Source of the DNA: JACMRI01 sp043778625
GTDB lineage: Bacteria > Bacteroidota > Bacteroidia > UBA4408
Assembly: GCA_043778625.1 (NCBI GenBank)
Contig: JAYWFU010000071.1
Coordinates: forward strand, 1-21,921
Direction of reading: 5' to 3'
Length of the DNA: 21,921 bases
The notes below the pieces were generated by a model. It did not search any database. It saw only the letters and a program-made list of their open reading frames with translations, and was not told where the DNA came from. Shown here in pieces: positions 1 to 7,491 of the stretch. Both the position numbers and the translations under genes were made by a program. How positions within the stretch are numbered: position 1 is the first letter of the stretch; every line of letters starts with the position of its first letter.

Positions 1-1900
1 TTAATTTGGGCGCGCTCATTTTGTTCCAGCTAACTATAGCGTGGCTGCGCTTAACGGGAGCTATCCTAGCGTTTACAAACAAGGTTTTAAGGGTGTCTAA
101 CGCTATTTTTGATACAAACCGTGCCGAGCAACCCATGCGGGTTAGTACCATGTAAGTTAATGTATCAGTATTGGCGTTTTTGCCCAAGCCTGCGCCAATA
201 TTATCAATATAACTGGTTTGATTAACGTCAGTAGTGCTATCAATAGCAAAGCCATCGCGATAAATAAGGTATTTGTTAAACGAGTTTTTTGAGTTGGTGG
301 TATCTAGTTTTAGCCACGATACATCAACATCGCCATTGGGCAATACTTTGAGGCAACGTAATGAAGGCGCTGGTAATACTGGCGTAGGGTACACATTAAT
401 ACGCACATACTGATACCTAAAACCAGGTACTGGGCAGGCATCATCAATAGATTTAAACTGAAACTGAAAGGTATTGTACTTTTCGGTAGCAGTACCGCCT
501 TGCCCTGCCGCTTTTAGGTTTTTGGTATGGTTGCAATCAGTTTGCCAAGCAAATGTGCCTGTTATGTTGCCATAGCCTCCACCTGCGGGTATGGGTATAG
601 GGGGTTTAAAGGGGTTTTTGCTCGTAAAAGTAAATTGTGCGCAAGGTGGCGTAGCACAGCCACCTGCACCTGTAGCCAAGCATGGCGGGGCATTGCAAGG
701 CGTGGTTAGTAATAAGGTGGTGGCATTGTAGGTATTGTACCCATTAAATGTACCATACTGCAAACCGGTGGTAGTAAGCGTGGTAGACTGTGTAATGGTG
801 TCTTGCGACAAAATATCAAACGTAATAAACTGACCCGCATTAATGTTAAACTCATTATTTACCGACGGAAAATTACCTATAACTTTAGGAATTACAGGCA
901 ATTTATTTACTTGATTAGGGTATACAGTAAACAAATAATCGCGGTATATTTCTGCTATTAAAATACCACTACGATACGCACTCGTTTTTATAGTAAATAC
1001 ATACATACCCACCGCCACGCTATTGGGAACTATAAAATTAAAAGCGCCAGTTACAGGATCAAGTATTGGTAACGAGACCACTGCTGGAGGTTCTGGGGGT
1101 GCAATTATTTGCGACAATGGACTTGAATGACTAAATGGAGCATTAAAAACAAGATATTCAAATCTATTTTCAGGTATTGTTACTTTCCATTCGTTAGCAT
1201 TATTGTTTGATGTTGGACAGCTATAGGTAGCGGCACCTGAAGGTTTCCACATGTCAGTCATAGGTTTTCCCCAGTCCACTGAAAGCGAATCAAAGTCAAT
1301 ATCGTTACTATTAGGGTTATAACTAAAAACTTGTCCTTTAGCTATAATACCTACGGGAAGCTCAGTGAATACTGGCGAGTTATCATAGCAGGGCTTGGCT
1401 TTTTTGCCTTGATAAGCATACATCGCTGAACGTAAAGTAAAACCTTGATCAGGACTATTAATAATACCGTTAGGGCGCGCATAATCAGTATAAGTGAACC
1501 ACCATCCATTAACTCCTGGAGTATAATTACCCAAATCAATATCGCCAGATTCAAGTAATACCTCTGTCATTGCTCCTAAATTACCATTTTGACATTTAAT
1601 GTTAGTTAGGGGATCTTTACAGCCAGCAACGGATATTTCTCTGCGACTGGTTTCATTTACGGCAATTGTATTAATTGTAGGATGATTGTAAACACAAAGT
1701 TGCGAAGTAGGATTGGTAGCAGGTACGGATACACTATTACCTCCCTCACAAGCAATATAAATACTTAAATAAAAACGATACTTTCCATTAGTCCTACATT
1801 TCCAAGTTATTTGTCCACCTGAAAGGTGTGTAGCTTCTGCTGTTGGCATAAGCAACATCAACGTAATGAATAATAAAAATACTTTAGATGTTAATTTCAT
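1..1900 (-). CDS. Large secreted FN3-containing surface protein (5' part; runs off left edge)
   Basis: I translated this frame by hand from the ATG at 1900 to the window edge and found no stop in about 633 codons, so the gene is partial at its 3' end. Residues 1-23 are a signal peptide (Lys-2, hydrophobic run, end PTAEA). The mature protein opens with THLSGGQITW, an N-terminal module I associate with large gliding-motility-associated Bacteroidota surface proteins. The middle is Cys-, Pro- and Thr-rich and beta-like. About residues 505-605 resemble a fibronectin type III domain (DVDVSWLKLD, then YLIYRDG), and a second copy seems to start at the edge (HAIVSWNKM). The expected missing end would carry more FN3 units and a T9SS or gliding-type C-terminal domain, which cannot be checked here. 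The likely role is a secreted or surface-anchored adhesin-like protein. The reading frame is certain; the function is inferred from architecture. Confidence 0.8.
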   Translation of the reverse strand, partial: MKLTSKVFLLFITLMLLMPTAEATHLSGGQITWKCRTNGKYRFYLSIYIACEGGNSVSVPATNPTSQLCVYNHPTINTIAVNETSRREISVAGCKDPLTNIKCQNGNLGAMTEVLLESGDIDLGNYTPGVNGWWFTYTDYARPNGIINSPDQGFTLRSAMYAYQGKKAKPCYDNSPVFTELPVGIIAKGQVFSYNPNSNDIDFDSLSVDWGKPMTDMWKPSGAATYSCPTSNNNANEWKVTIPENRFEYLVFNAPFSHSSPLSQIIAPPEPPAVVSLPILDPVTGAFNFIVPNSVAVGMYVFTIKTSAYRSGILIAEIYRDYLFTVYPNQVNKLPVIPKVIGNFPSVNNEFNINAGQFITFDILSQDTITQSTTLTTTGLQYGTFNGYNTYNATTLLLTTPCNAPPCLATGAGGCATPPCAQFTFTSKNPFKPPIPIPAGGGYGNITGTFAWQTDCNHTKNLKAAGQGGTATEKYNTFQFQFKSIDDACPVPGFRYQYVRINVYPTPVLPAPSLRCLKVLPNGDVDVSWLKLDTTNSKNSFNKYLIYRDGFAIDSTTDVNQTSYIDNIGAGLGKNANTDTLTYMVLTRMGCSARFVSKIALDTLKTLFVNARIAPVKRSHAIVSWNKMSAPKL

Positions 1901-1920
1901 AATAGCTATTTAATAACTAT

Positions 1921-1950
1921 CAAAATTAACATAATTTAGCACTTATGCAA
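1921..1950 (-). promoter_or_regulatory. Bacteroidota-type promoter for the left-edge surface protein
   Basis: Read on the minus strand, TTG (1950-1948) is followed after 19 nt by TAATTTTG (1928-1921), which fits the Bacteroidota -7 consensus TAnnTTTG with a -33 TTG/TTTG element. It ends about 20 nt upstream of the ATG. The -33 part lies just beyond the bshA stop codon. A motif match only. Confidence 0.5.
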
Positions 1951-1954
1951 CTTT

Positions 1955-3109
1955 TCAAGTTGTTAAAACTGCTTCCTGTTTTTTAATTACCTGTTGGTAC
2001 AAATTTTCATACAATGGCAACACTTTATCTAGTTGAAATTCCTTGGCTTGTTGCAAGGCACTAAACTTAAATGCCATAAATTTATCGTTATCGCGTAGTA
2101 ATGTTAAGCAGTTTTTGGCCATGTCGTACACATCGCCTACATTACTTGTATAGCCTGTAACACCGTGTATGTTTACTTCCGGTATTCCGCCTGCATTGCT
2201 TGATATTACTGGCACACTAGCCGCCATAGCTTCCAATGCCGATAGTCCAAAACTTTCGGTTTCTGACGGAAGCAAGAACAAATCAGTAATTGATAATATT
2301 TTTTCGGGAGTAGTTACTTTGCCCAAAAACTTTACGTGTTGCTCGCAACCTAATTGTTTGGCAAGGTCTTCGCACATCTCTCGCTCGGGTCCATCGCCCA
2401 CCATTAGTAGTTTACAAGGGATTTGCTTACTTACTTTATCAAACACTTTTATTACGTCTTCGGTACGTTTTACTTTACGAAAATTACTTATGTGTGTAAT
2501 TATTTTTTCGCCATTAGGCGCGTACATTTTGTTTTTACAATCGCCAGTTTCAGTGTTTTTTTGAGAGTAAAAAGGCACATCAATAAAATTAGGGATAACG
2601 TGTATGTCTTTAGTTATTTTAAAATTACTAAAGGTGTCATTGCGCAAGCTCTCGCTTACCGCTGTTATGGCGTCGCTTTGATTTATTGCAAAAGTAATAG
2701 GGCCTAAAAACGAAGGATCTTTGCCCAACAAAGTAATATCAGTACCGTGCAACGTGGTTATAAAAGGTAAGTTAATACCCTCGCTTGCTAATATTTGTTT
2801 AGCCATATAAGCTGCCGAAGCGTGTGGTATGGCGTAGTGTACGTGTAATACATCTAGCTTTTCGCGCTTAGCTACACTTACCATTTTGCTGGTTAGGCAT
2901 AACTCGTAAGGAGCATATTCAAACAATGAATAATTTTTTACGGTTACTTCGTGGTAAAAAATATTTTCCGAAAATATATCTAAACGCACGGGCTCACGAT
3001 AGGTTATAAAGTGTATGTTGTGTCCTTTTTGTGCCAATGCCTTGCCCAGTTCGGTAGCAACAACGCCACTTCCGCCAAATGTAGGGTAACATACTATACC
3101 TATATTCAT
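1955..3109 (-). CDS. bshA: N-acetyl-alpha-D-glucosaminyl L-malate synthase BshA
   Basis: GT4-family, GT-B fold glycosyltransferase that makes GlcNAc-malate from UDP-GlcNAc and L-malate, the first step of bacillithiol synthesis in the cytosol. The N-terminus NIGIVCYPTFGGSGVVATEL, with the nucleotide-sugar loop at residues 12-15, is diagnostic of BshA. TLHGTDIT (119-126), HISNFRKVKR (206-215), VGDGPER (237-243) and the EX7E-type segment SETESFGLSALEAMA (282-296) complete the family pattern. At 384 residues it is full length. It starts at ATG 26 nt downstream of the Mrp gene and has no promoter-like box of its own, so the two are probably co-transcribed. The other bacillithiol genes (bshB, bshC) are not in the window. 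Alternative: another GT4 enzyme, but the N-terminal signature makes this unlikely. Confidence 0.95.
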   Translation of the reverse strand: MNIGIVCYPTFGGSGVVATELGKALAQKGHNIHFITYREPVRLDIFSENIFYHEVTVKNYSLFEYAPYELCLTSKMVSVAKREKLDVLHVHYAIPHASAAYMAKQILASEGINLPFITTLHGTDITLLGKDPSFLGPITFAINQSDAITAVSESLRNDTFSNFKITKDIHVIPNFIDVPFYSQKNTETGDCKNKMYAPNGEKIITHISNFRKVKRTEDVIKVFDKVSKQIPCKLLMVGDGPEREMCEDLAKQLGCEQHVKFLGKVTTPEKILSITDLFLLPSETESFGLSALEAMAASVPVISSNAGGIPEVNIHGVTGYTSNVGDVYDMAKNCLTLLRDNDKFMAFKFSALQQAKEFQLDKVLPLYENLYQQVIKKQEAVLTT

Positions 3110-3135
3110 TGTTTTAATTTATTAGTTAACAAAAA

Positions 3136-4227
3136 TTATTGAGCAACAGTTGCGTTGCTTGCATTATTTTTTGCCGCATTAACAATTGCCACTTGCTGTG
3201 CTACGGCTTGTGCCACAGCCATAAATGCTTTAGTAACCGTTATATCGTTACCTATTACGGCAGGCTCACCTTTATCGCCACCCTCGCGTATACTTTGTAC
3301 AATAGGTATTTGCCCTAACAAGGGCATACCTAGCGTTTGGGCCATGTTAGCAGCACCATCTTTGCCAAACAAATAATATTTATTGTTAGGTAATTCAGCA
3401 GGTGTAAAATACGCCATATTTTCAATAATACCTAACACAGGTACATTAATACTTGGTAGGGCAAACATACTTATGCCTCGCTGTACATCAGCCAGAGCAA
3501 TGGTTTGCGGGGTACTTACAATTACAGCTCCTGTAAGCGGCAAGGCATTTACTATGGATAAATGAATATCGCCCGTGCCGGGTGGCAGGTCAATAATCAT
3601 GTAATCTAACTCGCCCCAAGCGGCATCGCTTATTAATTGTTGCACGGTTTTGCTGGCCATTGGGCCACGCCACACAATAGCATCAGTCATTGATGCAAAA
3701 AAACCAATAGATAATAATTTAACGCCATGGCTCTCAATAGGTAGCATAAAATGTTTGCCGCTAATGTCTTGCATTTGAGGTTTTTCGTAGGCTACGTCAA
3801 ACATAATGTGTTGCGATGGCCCATACACATCAGCATCTAACAAGCCTACCTTAGCGCCAGTACCCGCAAGGGCTACCGCCAAGTTAGCTGCCACTGTTGA
3901 TTTACCCACTCCGCCCTTGCCCGATGCTACTGCAATAATATTTTTAACCTGTGGTAATAACGATTTATTGGTTTGTGCCGTAACTTTTGCTGTCATAGTT
4001 ATGTTGAGTACAGCGTCTTTATTCACGTAATGAATAATTGCATTTTCGCAGGCACGTTGTATGATGTCTTTCATAGGGCAAGCTGGCGTGGTAAGTACCA
4101 CGGTAAATGCCACGTTAAGCCCATCAACAGCTACGTCCTTAATCATATTTAAGGTTACTAAATCTTGGTGTAAATCAGGGTCGTTTACATTACGTAGGGC
4201 ATCTATAATTTGTTCAGTTGTTATCAT
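3136..4227 (-). CDS. apbC: Mrp/NBP35 (ApbC) family Fe-S cluster carrier ATPase
   Basis: P-loop NTPase of the ParA/MinD superfamily thought to bind and transfer Fe-S clusters. Residues 1-90 are a MIP18/DUF59 domain with its conserved Cys in TTPACPMKD (47-55). The deviant Walker A is GKGGVGKST (103-111), followed by DADVYGPS (131-138), WRGPM (186-190) and DLPPGTGD (213-220). The CxxC that binds the bridging cluster in E. coli-type Mrp is absent: the equivalent stretch reads NMAYFTPAELPNNKYYLFG (270-288). From memory this variant is usual in Bacteroidota, so it probably marks the lineage rather than damage. The 363-residue length is normal. It is the first gene of a two-gene unit with bshA; bacillithiol has been linked to Fe-S assembly in Firmicutes, so the pairing may be functional (inference). 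Confidence 0.93.
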   Translation of the reverse strand: MITTEQIIDALRNVNDPDLHQDLVTLNMIKDVAVDGLNVAFTVVLTTPACPMKDIIQRACENAIIHYVNKDAVLNITMTAKVTAQTNKSLLPQVKNIIAVASGKGGVGKSTVAANLAVALAGTGAKVGLLDADVYGPSQHIMFDVAYEKPQMQDISGKHFMLPIESHGVKLLSIGFFASMTDAIVWRGPMASKTVQQLISDAAWGELDYMIIDLPPGTGDIHLSIVNALPLTGAVIVSTPQTIALADVQRGISMFALPSINVPVLGIIENMAYFTPAELPNNKYYLFGKDGAANMAQTLGMPLLGQIPIVQSIREGGDKGEPAVIGNDITVTKAFMAVAQAVAQQVAIVNAAKNNASNATVAQ

Positions 4228-4253
4228 TTGTAATTGAGTTTTTTATTCTTTTA

Positions 4254-4286
4254 CAAATGTAGGTTTATTTGGGTTTGATACCTCAA
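4254..4286 (-). promoter_or_regulatory. Promoter of the apbC-bshA unit
   Basis: On the minus strand, TTG (4286-4284), a 22-nt spacer and TACATTTG (4261-4254) match the Bacteroidota -33/-7 pattern. The -7 box ends 26 nt upstream of the apbC ATG, a suitable leader length. Motif evidence only. Confidence 0.5.
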
Positions 4287-4369
4287 TAATATTTACAACA
4301 CTTAACCTAAACACACAATACTGCGCTAAAACAAACGTTACACCACAAAACTGTATAACACTAAATTTA

Positions 4370-4402
4370 TTTAGAAGGTAAGTATTTTTAATTATATATT
4401 TG
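4370..4402 (+). promoter_or_regulatory. Possible Bacteroidota promoter upstream of the T9SS cargo cluster
   Basis: TTTA (4370-4373), a 21-nt spacer and TATATTTG (4395-4402) resemble the -33/-7 pair, with one mismatch in the -33 element. It lies about 230 bp before the first cargo ATG and just upstream of the fossil coding segment, so it may be the former promoter of the lost gene, now driving the cluster. Confidence 0.35.
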
Positions 4403-4470
4403 GATATAAACCAAAATAATAACCTATAAATTAAACCAACAACTAAAATTAAAAATATAGCGTAAGCTAA

Positions 4471-4608
4471 AAAACAATTAAATTAAATGATAAGAGCGAT
4501 ATGGGAAAGGCTGAATTTGTAAATACTGAATTAACACAAGGGTACTATATGTATTCGTTAAAAATTGACGGACAATTAAGAGACAGTAAAATGTTTCTGG
4601 TAGAATAA
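4471..4608 (+). pseudogene. Fossil C-terminus of a T9SS/tail-fibre-type secreted protein
   Basis: The frame from 4471 to the TAA at 4606-4608 encodes about 45 residues that look exactly like the last part of a Por-secretion-type tail: KTIKLNDK near its start, then GKAEFVNTELTQGYYMYSLK, then IDGQLRDSKMFLVE before the stop. Known tails follow the pattern K-I-x-L-x-G-K-A-x-F-x-[L]-x-x-G-x-Y-x-YSLxxDGxxxDSKKM. An in-frame TAA sits immediately upstream (4468-4470) and no larger coding frame precedes it, so the body of the gene is gone. A free-standing peptide from the ATG at 4501 (35 residues) is possible but unlikely. The adjacent cargo genes end in a different tail sequence (KKIIIQ), so the fossil comes from another paralogue. 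Confidence 0.7.
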
Positions 4609-4633
4609 TTTAACTATTTAAAATTTAAAAATT

Positions 4634-5497
4634 ATGAGAACAATTACGATACTATTAACACTATTAATTTTAAATATAAAAGTAACATTTGCCCAACAAA
4701 ATTATCAAATGACGCTGTACGTAACCAACACTGCGGGTAAAACTGATAGCGTTATTGTTGGTGTCGATTCGTTGGCCACCGATGGTATTGACGCATCTTT
4801 TGGAGAAAGTTTACTACACAAAAACGATATTGCGGACAGTACTCTTGCATTATTTGTATTAGGAAAACAAATTCCTTCGAGTTCTTATTTATTCATTAAA
4901 CCTGATAGTATTACCAAAACACAAATACTAAGCCCAAACGTAAAGCGTGCGTATATTTACTTATTAAGTAAGGATAGCATGATTACATTCAGCTGGAAAT
5001 TTGATACTTCAAAAACAATATATAAAAATTCATTGTTTAGAACTGATCCCTTAACTGCTTGTTACATACCTATTGATTTAGGAGATGAGCCGACATACTT
5101 AAAAAGTCAAACTGATAGATGGGTAAATTTCTCTCAGTACAATTTAAGTTCAGGAATATATACTTACAAAACAGATAGCACACTATTTGACGTTGATTAT
5201 AGAACTTATGTTGTATTTATTCAGTTTAGTGTAAAACATGTTTGTACAGTATCTCTTGATGAGGATGAACAAAAGGAAATTCAGTTTTATCCAAATCCAG
5301 CGAACAGTAAATTATTTATTCCCACTAATAATAGTTATGAATATAAGCTCTACTCAACTACAGGGCAAGTACTATTAAATGGTAATCTCTCAGGTCAGAA
5401 TTCTAATATTGATGTAAGTCTATTAATGCAAGGCCAGTATTATATTAAGTTAACAAATAGCTCTCATACATTTACTAAGAAAATTATCATACAATGA
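4634..5497 (+). CDS. T9SS type A sorting-domain protein, paralogue 1
   Basis: 287 residues. Signal peptide 1-20 (MRTITILLTLLILNIKVTFA, cut before QQNYQ). Residues 21-210 are a predicted beta-rich module I cannot assign, beginning with a TLYVTNTAGKTDSVIVGVDS stretch shared with the next gene. Residues about 217-287 form a T9SS type A sorting domain: FYPNPANSKLFI, then YKLYSTTGQVLLNG, then GQYYIKL and the C-terminal KKIIIQ. The protein should cross the outer membrane by T9SS and be released or anchored after tail removal. Its TGA overlaps the ATG of the next gene (ATGA), so the cluster is translationally coupled. The ligand or function of the N-terminal module is unknown. Confidence 0.85.
   Translation: MRTITILLTLLILNIKVTFAQQNYQMTLYVTNTAGKTDSVIVGVDSLATDGIDASFGESLLHKNDIADSTLALFVLGKQIPSSSYLFIKPDSITKTQILSPNVKRAYIYLLSKDSMITFSWKFDTSKTIYKNSLFRTDPLTACYIPIDLGDEPTYLKSQTDRWVNFSQYNLSSGIYTYKTDSTLFDVDYRTYVVFIQFSVKHVCTVSLDEDEQKEIQFYPNPANSKLFIPTNNSYEYKLYSTTGQVLLNGNLSGQNSNIDVSLLMQGQYYIKLTNSSHTFTKKIIIQ
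4731..4866 (+). repeat. Direct repeat block I, copy 1
   Basis: This 136-bp stretch of paralogue 1 matches 5591-5726 of paralogue 2 at 133 of 136 positions by eye, while flanking sequence on both sides is far more diverged. Two differences are silent and one changes Gly to Arg. Such a sharply bounded near-identity suggests recent gene conversion. Confidence 0.85.
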
Positions 5498-5517
5498 AAA
5501 AAATATTAGGCTCAATA
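5435..5517 (+). repeat. Direct repeat block II, copy 1 (gene-junction repeat)
   Basis: This 83-bp stretch covers the end of the sorting domain of paralogue 1, the ATGA overlap and the first codons of paralogue 2. It matches 6298-6380 with about five mismatches. Because it spans a gene junction, it marks the unit (about 863 bp) of a tandem duplication. Confidence 0.85.
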
Positions 5518-6360
5518 CTTATAATTATAACAGCTAGTATAAGTAGCTATGCCCAACAAAATTATCAATTTACTCTTTATGCCACTAATACTGCGGGTAA
5601 AACTGATAGCGTTATTGTTGGTGTTGATTCGTTGGCTACCGATGGTATTGACGCATCTTTTCGAGAAAGTTTACTACACAAAAACGATATTGCGGACAGT
5701 ACTCTTGCATTATTTGTATTAGGAAATGCCGTACCTACCACACAATGGGCTAATTTTATTAAGCCTGATAGCGTTACTAAAAAACAAATTGTAAGTACTA
5801 ATTTAAAACGTGCGTATGTGTACATTATGAGTAAGGATACTTTTATAACAATAAGTTGGAAGGGTAATGCACTTAACACGGTATATAAAAACACGATGCT
5901 TAGGTGGGAGTCATCCGTGGGTTGTTACAACGGATGGGATTTTGGAGACCAGCCAATTTTGTTAGGTAATGGAGGAACACAAAATATAGAAATGCAACAA
6001 TCGTTAAATTACCATCCATGGAAACGAGTTGTGGATAGTACGTTGTTTAAAGTACCGTATTATACTGGTATAGTTTTTATTAATTTTAATGAGAATTCAC
6101 CCTGCGCTGTAGGCATAAATGAAAACAGAGATAACTTAATAAACGTGTACCCTAATCCTACTAATAGCAGTTTGTTTATTACTACTACTAACGAAAATTA
6201 TAACTATACTCTATTTCCCATTAACGGTAAACTAGCGCTAATGGGAAATACTAATGGTAATAGCACCAGCATCGATGTAAAAGAATTAGTACAGGGACAG
6301 TATTATATTAAGTTAACAAATAGCTCTCATACATTCATTAAAAAAATCATCATACAATGA
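5494..6360 (+). CDS. T9SS type A sorting-domain protein, paralogue 2
   Basis: 288 residues and homologous along its length to the gene just upstream. Signal peptide about 1-20 (MKKILGSILIIITASISSYA, then QQNYQ). The TNTAGKTDSVIVGVDS block is nearly identical to paralogue 1 at the DNA level. The middle (about residues 75-205) has diverged, keeping scattered anchors such as FIKPDS, KRAYVYIMSKD and DSTLF. The C-terminal sorting domain reads VYPNPTNSSLFI, YNYTLFPINGKLALMG, GQYYIKL and KKIIIQ. It starts at the ATGA overlap with paralogue 1 and ends in an ATGA overlap with the truncated third gene. The role is probably the same class of secreted cargo with a varied middle; the specific function is unknown. 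Confidence 0.85.
   Translation: MKKILGSILIIITASISSYAQQNYQFTLYATNTAGKTDSVIVGVDSLATDGIDASFRESLLHKNDIADSTLALFVLGNAVPTTQWANFIKPDSVTKKQIVSTNLKRAYVYIMSKDTFITISWKGNALNTVYKNTMLRWESSVGCYNGWDFGDQPILLGNGGTQNIEMQQSLNYHPWKRVVDSTLFKVPYYTGIVFINFNENSPCAVGINENRDNLINVYPNPTNSSLFITTTNENYNYTLFPINGKLALMGNTNGNSTSIDVKELVQGQYYIKLTNSSHTFIKKIIIQ
5591..5726 (+). repeat. Direct repeat block I, copy 2
   Basis: Second copy of the 136-bp block, offset 860 bp from the first, with three mismatches. Confidence 0.85.
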
Positions 6361-6380
6361 AAAAAATATTAGGCTTAATA
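6298..6380 (+). repeat. Direct repeat block II, copy 2 (gene-junction repeat)
   Basis: Second copy of the junction repeat, spanning the end of paralogue 2 and the first codons of the truncated third gene. Confidence 0.85.
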
Positions 6381-6677
6381 TTTACATTATTTATTGTAAA
6401 AATTGCAATAGCTCAAACGGGCTGCGAGATACCCGTAAATAATTCATCTATTACTACATTAAATGCTTCCTCCTGCGGCGTGCAGGGTAACTACACTCCT
6501 TACCCTGTAGGAGACTATACTCCTATAAAAACAGTCAGAATTTCTTTCTACGTAATGATGAAAACTGATGGTAGTGGTAGCCATACCGGAACTGATGTAC
6601 AAATAAAAACATTTTATCAAGATTTGATTGATAAAGTAAATTTTCGTTTGGTAAAGTGTCAAGTTTTACAAGGTTAG
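6357..6677 (+). pseudogene. Truncated N-terminal remnant of a third secreted protein
   Basis: The 106-codon frame starts at an ATGA overlap with paralogue 2 and encodes a good signal peptide (MKKILGLIFTLFIVKIAIAQ, residues 1-20), followed by a segment unlike the two paralogues. PIKTVRISFYVMMKTDGSGS followed by FYQDLIDKVNFRL resembles the start of large Bacteroidota secreted proteins in which a beta strand and a DGSG turn precede a helical N-L-I-x-x-V-N-x-x-L segment. The frame then ends abruptly (VKCQVLQG, stop) with no folded domain and no sorting tail, and the next 107 bp hold no continuation in any frame that I can see. The rest has probably been deleted. It could still be expressed as a small secreted protein, which I think less likely. 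Confidence 0.6.
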
Positions 6678-6784
6678 TTCCTAAAACACACCTACTAGGG
6701 ATTGATTTTATATATTATTTTAGAACAAAACAACAACGAAAAAAAAATGGGTTGTCTCCAATAAAACAAGAAGAATAAACTAGA

Positions 6785-7465
6785 TTACCCCCTAGCATCT
6801 AATAATGCTTTGGCAATAATTAAATCAAATGGAGTAGTTATTTTAATATTTTCGGTATTGCCTAGCACTAAATGTATGGCGTAACCTGAGTGTTGGGCAA
6901 CGCTGGCATCATCAGTAAAATTAACGCTTTCGGGCGTGGCATAGCTATGTTGTAGTTGCGCTAGGGTAAAGGTTTGTGGGGTTTGTATTAATTGGTATTG
7001 GGCACGGTTAACGTGTTGGTTTTTACCGTTAGCCGTTACTTTGCGTAAGCTATCGTTACAGGCTATAGCGGGTACTGCATTGCCTTGTGCTAGTGCGGTA
7101 GTGTAGCAGGCATCAAGCACAGACAAGCTAACAAACGGACGCACACCATCGTGTACAAACACTATGGCTTGGGTAGTGCTATTAATAACTTTTAACCCAT
7201 TACTCACTGATTGAAACCTAGTAGTGCCACCAACCACAACCTGGTGCGGGTGGGTGAAATTAGTAGTACTACATAGTGTTTTCCAGTAGTCAATTTGGTT
7301 GGCGGGCAACACTATAATTATGTGTATAGCGGCATCGTAATTAATAAATTGGTTAATGGTATGCTGTAATATGGGGATATTATTTAAGGTAATAAATTGT
7401 TTCGGAATATCGTATCCCATACGTGTGCCAGTGCCTCCCGCTACAATTAATGCTATTTTTTTCAT
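6785..7465 (-). CDS. ispD: 2-C-methyl-D-erythritol 4-phosphate cytidylyltransferase IspD
   Basis: Transfers CMP from CTP to MEP, giving CDP-ME in the non-mevalonate isoprenoid pathway. The N-terminal nucleotide-binding loop is VAGGTGTRMG (8-17), with the catalytic Arg-15 and Lys-22 (PKQF). HDGVRPF (105-111), TDDASV (184-189) and NTENIKITTPFD (203-214) are the other family signatures. At 226 residues it is full length. It starts at ATG, 26 nt after the histidine kinase stop, and appears to be the last gene of a three-gene unit. Its 3' end converges on the truncated secreted gene. Confidence 0.96.
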   Translation of the reverse strand: MKKIALIVAGGTGTRMGYDIPKQFITLNNIPILQHTINQFINYDAAIHIIIVLPANQIDYWKTLCSTTNFTHPHQVVVGGTTRFQSVSNGLKVINSTTQAIVFVHDGVRPFVSLSVLDACYTTALAQGNAVPAIACNDSLRKVTANGKNQHVNRAQYQLIQTPQTFTLAQLQHSYATPESVNFTDDASVAQHSGYAIHLVLGNTENIKITTPFDLIIAKALLDARG

Positions 7466-7491
7466 GCTATATAATTACTGCGTTAGTGTAG

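Larger units (their letters stand above)
4228..4633. other. 406-bp intergenic region between divergent units
   Basis: Very AT-rich. It contains the minus-strand apbC promoter near its left end, a plus-strand promoter-like element near 4370-4402 and a gene fossil at 4471-4608. I see no intact ORF, tRNA or strong hairpin in the rest. Confidence 0.6.

Noticed and set aside
527..709. 60-codon plus-strand frame
   Set aside because: It runs opposite to the long open surface-protein gene, has no recognisable domain and a Cys/Arg-rich shadow composition.
1948..1962. Terminator hairpin after bshA (CAACTT-TTC-AAGTTG)
   Set aside because: Only a 6-bp AT-rich stem with no U-run; it overlaps the -33 element of the next gene and may be chance.
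2169..2707. Plus-strand frames opposite bshA
   Set aside because: bshA is complete with all motifs on the other strand; these frames show no motifs and are antisense shadows.
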